From contig JARYHS010013630.1 of NCBI GenBank assembly GCA_031002005.1, forward strand, positions 34,249,504 through 34,313,503: a stretch of 64,000 nt of DNA, given 5' to 3'. The notes beneath the pieces were generated by a model, which saw only the letters and a program-made list of their open reading frames with translations, ran no database searches and was not told the origin of the DNA. This DNA is from Vandiemenella viatica. Lineage: Eukaryota > Arthropoda > Insecta > Orthoptera > Morabidae. Both the position numbers and the translations under genes were made by a program. Shown piece after piece: positions 56,056 through 64,000 of this stretch. How positions within the stretch are numbered: the stretch's first letter is position 1; every line of letters starts with the position of its first letter.

Positions 56056-59000
56056 TAAGAACAAGAGGAACCAGCGAAAAGGGAAGAAAAACCAACCGTA
56101 ACTATTCTTCCTCTGATATGGCCCCTGCAAGCACCGAAGAGGAAGGGTCCATAAAGATGAGGAAATTCTCAATAGGTAACGGCACATTCAAACAGCTTTT
56201 ATCAGAAATGGAGAGCATTCCAGATAACAGGATTAAGTTCTATTCTTCAACATAAAGGTGGCAAAAAATGATTCACAGATACAGGCTCAGAAGGTTTATT
56301 GGTTGAACTAATAAAGAGCTGAAACCTAAACACACCGTGATAGGGATGGTAACCGTATCAGCAACCAGAGCAATGATTGAAAATAGTAGCAAAAAATTCT
56401 TCCTATTAGGTAAAATAGAGGATGCAAATTGAAGAATCAGTTTTCATCGTTCCACAAATTTACATCTATTGCACCACTGGGATAAAAAAGGAAATGCATA
56501 TGACATAAACGACCAAGAGATCTCCAAGGATAGTTCGGCTGCCAAGTTACGGAGTCTACATTTGCCGTGTTGTGTCTACCATAACCTAACCCAGTAATCC
56601 CAATGGGTACAGGACAACTAAAAGTATTAGTTTGAATCTGAACCACAGAGTATCGTAGCATAAAGTAAAGCTCCTTATTCGCGGGGGATACATTCCATAA
56701 ATATGCTGCGAATATGGAAACCGTGAATATGGAATGGGAATTTGAATGGGATTATAGGGTAACATTCCAAGGTTAAAAAAATCAAATTAAAATCAATTTA
56801 TTAAGAAATTTTAAGCAACACGTTTTAATTATTATTGTCAGGCTTAGGAAATGTTTTAAAGGATTTAGTAATTTTTTTCTTGTTTTGTCACTTTTAAAAG
56901 GTTTTTCTATTCGGATTGATATTCAGCTGTGGCATTAACTGTTTGTATTTTAAAAACAAGACTTTCTTCCAAAGACAGATCAATTTTTATGAAGAATTCA
57001 CAAAACTCATTTGCTATCCGCAGACCTTCACTCAGGTTTTTTAAATTAAACGTCACCATTTCAGTGCTCATTGAAGCCTCTTCTTCAATGGGTTGGGATT
57101 TCACATTTCCTCCACGTCAATTTCAGTCAGTCTTGCGATTCAAGCAACTCTTGAATGTCACTTGATTCTATCTGTTCAAAACCATCTCGTCCTACTCTAT
57201 TGGAACTTGAGCAATGTTTGCATTTAAAGTTTGAATTTGCATGGATTCTCCACAGTTTCAAACAGTGAGATCAGGACACAGTTTTCTCCAGCATGATTAC
57301 ACAGTGTATGACTTCAGTTCTTGCAATAATTCTTTCAGTGCGGATCCAGGATTTTGGTTTGGGAGGGGCTGGGATTTTGGTTTGTGAGGGGCTGCGATTT
57401 GGTTTGGGGGGAGGGGGCAGCTCGACTCAGGTGAGGCTAGGCTTTATTGGGGGTGGGTCAGTGATAGAAATCTCATGTCAACATTTTTATTTAAAATTTA
57501 CGATGTCGTCAGCAGTGACCTAGATGCTTTTGGGGATTCTTTTATTGTAACAAAGCATTTTGCTACGTCAAAAGCTTTTCCAGCATTGCATAACATACAT
57601 ATCAGGATTGTATTCCATGGTGTCCAGTATGATTTTGAATGTTGTCTAATGTAATAGAGCTTAAAGACCTGGATTATTCCTTTGTACATAGTTGAAGTAA
57701 AGCTGTCATGTTAGGGAAAGAATATCACCTTTATATTTGGATGCATAGTTTCAAGCTCAAGAAGGGGACCCGGTGCATTGTCCAAAACTAAAATGGCCTA
57801 AAGTCAACATTATTTTTCTTTAAATAAGTTTCAACTTCATGATTACGGAACCAGTCACAGAAAATAACACTTGTAACTCACAACTTCTTATTTGCACGTG
57901 AAAACACCAGCAGTTGTCCTTGTTTTGATTTTTCACAGCACGGGGATTTAAAGATCTGCAAAGCGTTAGTGGCTTAATAACACGAACACCTGATGCTATA
58001 GAACAGAGCATCAGTGTAACTATATCTTTTGCTGCCTTGAAACCAATTTTCACTTTAGGATATTAAAGTTTTATTTGTCATTCTTTTCCAGAGCAGGACA
58101 GTTTCACCTGCATTAAACACTTGTTCAGGTTTGTACCCACCATCAACAATTGTGTTTAAAAATTATTCTGGATAGCGGCGGTGGCTGCAGATGCAGCTTC
58201 TCCATCAATTCTGATAGTATGCAATGATTTTAGCACCCTGAATTTATTGAACCAACCTTCAGATGCTTGAAATCCACAATTGTACGTTCATCAACATATT
58301 CTTTAAAATGCATGTAGGGACGCTTTGCCAACTCGCAGATCATAGGACCATTTAAGGGCACTCTTTTCTAGTTACGGTCTTCAATCGATAATGATAACGG
58401 AGATTCCACTTTTTCTATTGCTGGACAATTTCTGCAGAGGTTCGAAGCTATGAAATTCCGCATTTTGTCTTCTGATTTCTTGATGATTTGTTAACACTGA
58501 AAGAACATGATATGGTGCAAACGAAAGGCCAAAACGTAAACGGTCAAGCATTTCTACTTTTACTCTAAGCGGCAACACAACTTTTTTCGGTGTAGGAACT
58601 AATTTTTCTTTGCTTTTGCTAGACATTATAAATTGTGAACGAAGCATAGGAGACGTGTGTTTTTCACTCAGAATTATTTTAACAACTGACTTGTTGAAGT
58701 AATAATATATACAGAGCAGGTCGTGGCGAAGCGGATTTTATAAAGGTCATAGCAGAAAGTGTAATACAGCAGCAGCAATGGCTTTTAACAATTAACTTTA
58801 GGTTTAGTGGCAATAAGATTTGCTTTTTTGTCGTTTTGGTTAGACAGAATGATTCTCGGCACAAGCCAGCAATATTCAAACGATGCCGACACGTTAGTAA
58901 AGGATACCGAATCCGCTGAATGTACCGGAAGGATTCGCGAATAATAAAAACTTCAAGTGGCGACAGTTATTGTCACAATTATTTTAACTGCAAATAAAGA

Positions 59001-61100
59001 GCTTTGACTGTACTTCACATGAACAAAGCAAAGCTTTTCCAGAAGTGAGCGTCAGTTTTAAGGGTCATAATAATTCAAGCCAAGTATGCTGGGATGGACT
59101 GGTAATTGATGGTCACAAAGGTATCCTGTTGGGAGAGATTGGAGATATCTAGAATTTTTTCAGAGTGTATGATCTCCTCTGTAAGGAGGTGGCCAAAGTG
59201 AATTGTGTTTGGCTCTATTGTGCAAGAAATGTACTGCTTGTACAAAATGTACCAGTTTCAACAATACAAAATAAAATAAATAGAGTGATTACAGTAATGA
59301 AAGACTTAGCCAAAGGGGCAAATAAAAAAACACCATACATGCGCCCTGTGTGGATAAGGCAATTGAAGAGTTTAGTGACATTTTTACTGGTAAGCCTGGA
59401 TTAGTTTAGGATAGGGGAGGATGAAAACATGTCTCGGGGGCAATGGGGGGTGAAACAGCTTTGCCACCTGTACGCTAGCTTTACACCATCATCAATACTA
59501 CGTCTCATATGTGGCCTCTTAAAGTTTAAAACCTTCATTCTAACATCACTACTTAGGAATGTTCCAAGAAAGTCTACCTCAAATGGCAGATCGTCTCAAA
59601 GAGTTTCCTGTTACACCAATTGCCAGTTACGATGAGAACTGTCATAAAACTTGGAACCTGAAGAAAAAAAGTATTCAAAAGGAAGGCAAAGTATGAGAAG
59701 GGCATCAAACCTATAAAACGCAGAAGGGGGATCTAGTGCTTATGCGTACCCACTTTCAATTGTCTGCTGTGGAACCAAATATTAATAGGTTCAAACTCCC
59801 ATATGAAGGACCATTTAAAGTTTTTGCTATTACTTCAGAGAAGGCTTATATCCTAGCATATTCTAGAATTGGGAGGAATAAGGATACTTAGAATGTTGAA
59901 GTGATCATGCATTTTAGGAGCCATAAGTCCACTGATCAAAACAAAACTACGTGGAGAAAATCTTAAAAATAAAGATTGCTTGACAAGTGTCAAATGGGAT
60001 GTATGAATGTCATTGTGTGGGTTGGATGTAAAGAACTGTTGTATATGGTGAAGAAACTATGTAAACAGTAGGCATTACTGAATGCATAGTAACCTATGGT
60101 AAGTTTGTAATGATGCCGTTACTAGGGAATAAAATAAAAATGAAAGAGGTTCTTGGGATAAATGTTTCTGTTACTTATGGGACTTCATAGAAAATGTATT
60201 TTTTATGCAGTCTATTATACAACATGAATATTGTATTTTGTAAAATTTTATACACCATCACCACAAAACCAAGATAGTAAGGAAGAACCTATTTCTTTTA
60301 AGGAACCATGTTTATATGTTGTGACGGACAATGTTCTTAAATGCGTAGAGGTTTGTGCCTAGAATTGTGTAAAATACCGGAGTGGCTACTAGCCAGAAAT
60401 CATATGAAAAACATTGACCTGTCATAGAAGGAAGTGAGCACAGATTGTGTGTACTGAGTCAGTCAGGAGCACTGACAATCATAACAGATTGTTATGCACC
60501 GTGGTAGTGACAAAGGTTGTTAATTTTTTGGCCACTGCATCAAAGATAGAGCATAACAAGGGATATTGGTCGAAGGAAAATGTGTCAATAAACTTGTTTG
60601 ATACAATGGGAGTAGGATTGCTATTTATTATAACCAAGTAATTTGATATGGTTTTTAATGATGAAACAAGTAATTTTTAGAGTAATATGATATAATTTGA
60701 TGTACTGTTACAGCACTTAAATAACTAAAACATGCCACAGGTAATCTGACAAAATATACAGAAATCAGATCATCATCATACTTCCAACTAATGGGTTTCC
60801 ACCATCAGGGACATGGACCACAGTGATGATGAGGCTGAAGCCTCACATAGCTCTGACACAACCACATACCAATCACACCTTTGACTGCCAGGAAATACAA
60901 TCTTTTCTTAACCACTAATGACCTCTACAAGGAGGCTGGCAATATGAATGGCTTAAAGGTAATTTAAAAAAGTTCTTGGTCTATCAATACTTCCAAACTT
61001 TTGTAACGATCTTCTCATATATTTCAAAGATACACAACATTCCCTAAAACATCTATCTACAATGCCTACCATTTACCTCCCAGAACTTTCATGGTCACCA
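56056..61100. repeat. second copy of the left flank (matches 40423-45493)
   Basis: It begins at 56056 with 'taagaacaagaggaacc', the same text as 40423, and follows it to the LTR at 61101 with small indels, many of them in homopolymers. It includes the gypsy relic pieces (about 56160-56662 and 59570-59910), the Tigger element and the dispersed block at 60805. The net length difference over 5 kb is 26 bp. Confidence 0.95.
56663..59010 (-). mobile_element. Tigger/pogo transposon, second copy
   Basis: Equivalent of 41034-43395, with the same TA flanks, the same internal 'cagtgcggatccagg' piece at about 57340 and the same transposase fragment at 58381-58647. It is 14 bp shorter from scattered small indels. 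Confidence 0.85.
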
Positions 61101-61974
61101 TGTCGCGAATGTGTCACGAATGCCGCGAAATAATCACAAAGGCAGCTAGGTCCAATAAAACTGTAATATAATGCAAGTATTAGATTTAGGAAACTCGACG
61201 CCAGAACGCAAGTTGTGGATGAAGCAACTAATGAGAAGTTATCAGGGACACAAACAAAGTCGTTAGGCAGACGGAAGCTGCCAGGAGAAATCCTCCGGAG
61301 TTATGAGGGAGGCTCAGACAGGGTAGCCGAACACATGCAAAGCAACGTGACCAAGATGGTAGGATGCGCCACAGAATGTTCTCGAAGGTCCAGAGGACAC
61401 AACTAATGACATCATTAGGAGTATAAATAGTGGTGGCTGAGCTAACAGAAGACAGAGTAGGACCGACCGCCAGAGTGTGGGGTCGGAGCTGACCAGTGCG
61501 GGGCACGGCAGCTAGACTAGCAGGACTTCGACTCTCACCTTCAGGCTTCATGAGGAAGCAGAACTTAGGTTCTGGCATAGGCTCCAATGCCAGTATAGGA
61601 CTTAGTCGACGGAACGACATGGTCGAATAGTACTTTGAAGCCACGCACCTCCCTGGGACTTAGGTTAGACAAATGTAGGAGTTGAACTTAGAATTCAGGA
61701 CTCGCACCTACCTTAGCCTTAGACTTTGACTCCTTAGACTTTGATTTTCTTAGCAAGCTTTACCAACGGAACTTAGGTTTACAGATGTAAGTCGGTCTTC
61801 GTGAGCTGCAAACTTGTCTCTGATAATTCTTGTGTATGTTTATTTCTACCAGTTATTCCACTCCGAGTTCCCTAGTCTGAAGTGAATACCCATGTTGCAA
61901 TATCAAGCTCTCATCTTCCGAACCGCTCGCGGAAGTAAAAGCCAACCAGGACGCAACATAGGGGCATAAAAATT
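61101..61974 (+). repeat. 5' LTR, copy 2
   Basis: Begins TGTCGCGAATGTGTC; TATAAATA at 61422-61429. It is nearly identical to 45494-46367. Confidence 0.9.
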
Positions 61975-62528
61975 TGGTGTCTATAGTGTGGGGTTTGGCC
62001 AGAGATAGCCCAGTTAGATACTGCTTGACCAAAAGTTAGCCAGGGTTGGCCAAAGGTCAGTATAACGGCAGTATAAGGCCACAGACTTGAGGAATAGGTG
62101 TTCAGAAATTTCTGGTAGAACTCAGCCCGAGGTCATAGCCAGACTGACGGCTTAGAGAACAAGGGAGGTGGCGCAGTAGGTAGGCCAAGAGAAGAAAGAA
62201 GAGGATCCATTGGTCGAGTACGAGAGCGAGGGGAGCCGCAACGCATCCGTCAGCAGCATCCACAGAGGAGGCGAGCCAGGTCAGCGAGCCAGGTCTACAA
62301 GAGTCGTAGACAGCAGCCGTGACGCAGCCGAGGTCGACGGGCGAGCCAAGGGATCAACAGGCGGCCGCAGGCAGCAGCGAGCAGCAAGCGAGCGACGCAC
62401 GACGCAGCCCACAGTCAGCAGCCAGCCGCCAACGGGTCACAGTAGCAGCCGGCAGAGGCAGCCAGGAGGGCGCCACACACCGTCCCACGCAATAGTTACT
62501 TTCAGCAGGTGAGAGCGCAAAAAGCAGC
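61975..62528 (+). other. leader, copy 2
   Basis: Same GC-rich leader as copy 1, but shorter by about 15 nt near 62225 and with a small indel in the primer-binding site. Splice-donor candidate CAG|GTGAGA with GT at 62509. Confidence 0.7.
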
Positions 62529-63535
62529 ATGCCTAACGAAGCTGTGTCAGGTAGCCAGGATGCGCAGTCATCACCTAGGCACTATCTCAGTTTGAATGAA
62601 GTGATTAAATTAATTCCTCATTCCTTCGATGGTGATAAGTCGCAACTTAATGAGTTTTTGGATAATTGCGATAGTGCTTACGAGCTGATAGAGCCAGAAC
62701 AGCGCGAAATATTGTTAAAATTTATCAAGGCTCGTATAGTCGGTACGGCCCGTAGTAAATTGCTCGTCCGAGATTTGACCACCACTTGGCCGGCAGTTCG
62801 CGCGATTTTAGTTGAAAACTATGGGTGTAAGAACGCTAGACTTCTATGCATGTGAAATGTTTGCCAGCAGGCAGGAATCATGGGAAAGTATAGCACAATG
62901 GGGATCGCGCATTGATGCCCTCCAACACCAGTTCAGGGAGGCGATAAAAGACGTCATGGCAGAAACCGAGCTAGCGGGTAGTATAGCTCTTGTGCTAAAG
63001 TTAGGAAGGGCGGTCTTCATCCAGGGGTTGTATGATGACCGAATAAAAACAATAGTAAGAGCTAGGGGAGAAACCATAACCCTATCAGAGGCAGTTGAAA
63101 TTGCATCTACCGAAGATAGCATCGGCGAAGGAGAAGCCGATATCGCGATATCCATTCAGGTCCCGAGAGCAGAGAAAAACAGGGAAGTTACTTGCTCTAA
63201 CTGCGGAAAATCCGGTCATATAACGAAGAATTGTCATGCGCGAAGACGCATAAGGGTAATTGAAAAGGAGGACGATTTGGATAAACAGGCGATTAATGCC
63301 CTACTCGCTAAGGTGAGAAACTAGAGAGAGAAAACAGTGTTAGGATGGCGGGAACGCGGCGAGAAGCCAGAAGAAACACGGAAGAAACAGTGCAGGATAC
63401 ACCCTTCAGAAAAAGGTGCCATACGTAAAGGAAATTACGTGTCTCAGGTGTAACAAAAAAGGGCACTATGCTCGAGAGTGCCGTGAAAATACCTGGGTAG
63501 TGAGAAAAAGGGATAATAGACCGGTAAACTGTTAA
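62529..63535 (+). pseudogene. gag: gag, retrovirus copy 2
   Basis: Same protein as copy 1. The frame breaks near 62833 (2 nt different from copy 1) and again near 63315, but it is open across the region broken in copy 1 around 47411. Both zinc knuckles are present (CSNCGKSGHITKNC near 63200; the second near 63450). The stop is at 63533-63535. Confidence 0.85.
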
Positions 63536-63543
63536 GTGGCGTA

Positions 63544-64000
63544 ATGAGGCAGTCACATTGCGCCAGGCCCCAAAAAGTATATAAAGTAGACTGCACAAAT
63601 AAGAATGAATTTGTAGTGATGCAATGTGAGCTAAGCGTAATCAGGTGAAGTTCTTGGTGGACAGTGGGGCACAATTGAGTTAATAAAAAGGGACAGCATA
63701 CCAAGGGCAGTGAAAAGTAATACTAAAGAAAAAGTTAAAATTAAGGGTATTAGTAACAATGTTGTACAAACCAAAGCTTCTGTGGTAATAGAATTACAAG
63801 CCGCGAAGGATTTGACGCTAAAGCAGAAGTTTCATATAATTGATGCAAACATAGATTTGCCATTTGAGGGCCTGTTGGGAAGGGACTTCCTAGCAAGAAA
63901 CAAGGCCGTGATAGATTATGGGAACAAGACTATTGAAATTCGCGGGAGGCGAATTAGGTTGCAAACAGCGCAAGAAGGGCCATATCTAACGCAACGTGGA
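63544..64000 (+). pseudogene. retroviral protease, copy 2 (partial)
   Basis: The VDSGAQ active-site region is at about 63657. The frame is broken nearby: a 4-nt and a 1-nt difference from copy 1 at about 63629 and 63680. The GLLGRDFL motif at about 63872 is intact. It continues beyond the window. Confidence 0.75.

Larger units (their letters stand above)
61101..64000 (+). mobile_element. endogenous retrovirus, copy 2 (truncated by window end)
   Basis: LTR, leader, gag and the first part of protease, at the same position relative to the flank as copy 1. The window ends within protease. Confidence 0.92.

Noticed and set aside
55013..56187. long frames across the gap
   Set aside because: They consist almost wholly of N and have no meaning.
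1..64000. CRISPR arrays, operons or other prokaryotic systems
   Set aside because: No regular spacer-repeat pattern or gene clusters; introns, SINEs, LINEs and eukaryotic transposons throughout.

Overview
This is eukaryotic nuclear DNA, almost certainly from an insect with a large, transposon-rich, AT-rich genome. The pointers are the terminal exon of an IDGF/chitinase-like gene, an errantivirus-type retrovirus with a baculovirus-F-like envelope gene, THAP-exon (P-element-like) transposons, hAT, Tigger, mariner, Helitron and Penelope elements, and LINE fragments typical of arthropods. The order of insect cannot be fixed from the sequence. Only one host gene piece is convincing (24149-24603, + strand); nearly everything else is layers of nested mobile elements.

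Left part (1-9908): three head-to-tail elements of about 1.4-1.7 kb, each carrying a 71-nt THAP-type first exon and bounded by inverted repeats; two small hAT-type MITEs with exact 8-bp target duplications; a tRNA-derived SINE; and a 5'-truncated LINE with a 638-codon open frame. 9909-13988 is a complete-ended 4.1-kb hAT element (8-bp target duplication) whose transposase is split by Helitron and THAP-element debris. 16269-23405 is a second, 7.1-kb hAT (TTF zinc-finger type), itself broken by a Ty3/gypsy fragment and a LINE.

Middle (24.1-40.5 kb): the IDGF exon, then a graveyard of LINE fragments, a mariner relic, SINE copies, and a LINE carrying a Penelope-like element in its reverse transcriptase region.

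Right part (40.5-64 kb): an old gypsy relic split by a Tigger element, then a young LTR retrovirus (45494 to the gap) with gag, protease, RT/RNase H, integrase and env. The LTR sequence still visible on both sides differs by only three substitutions and one 1-nt indel over about 650 bp. A gap of exactly 1000 N (55056-56055) follows, after which the flank, the Tigger, the LTR and gag appear again (56056-64000) with the retrovirus at the same insertion point. I read this as two alleles or overlapping contigs joined in tandem rather than two insertions. The reading frames of the two copies break at different places, so at least some breaks are probably sequence error.

The most unusual signals are the triple THAP array, a five-copy imperfect tandem repeat between protease and RT of the retrovirus, its possible env splice pair, and the apparent assembly duplication.
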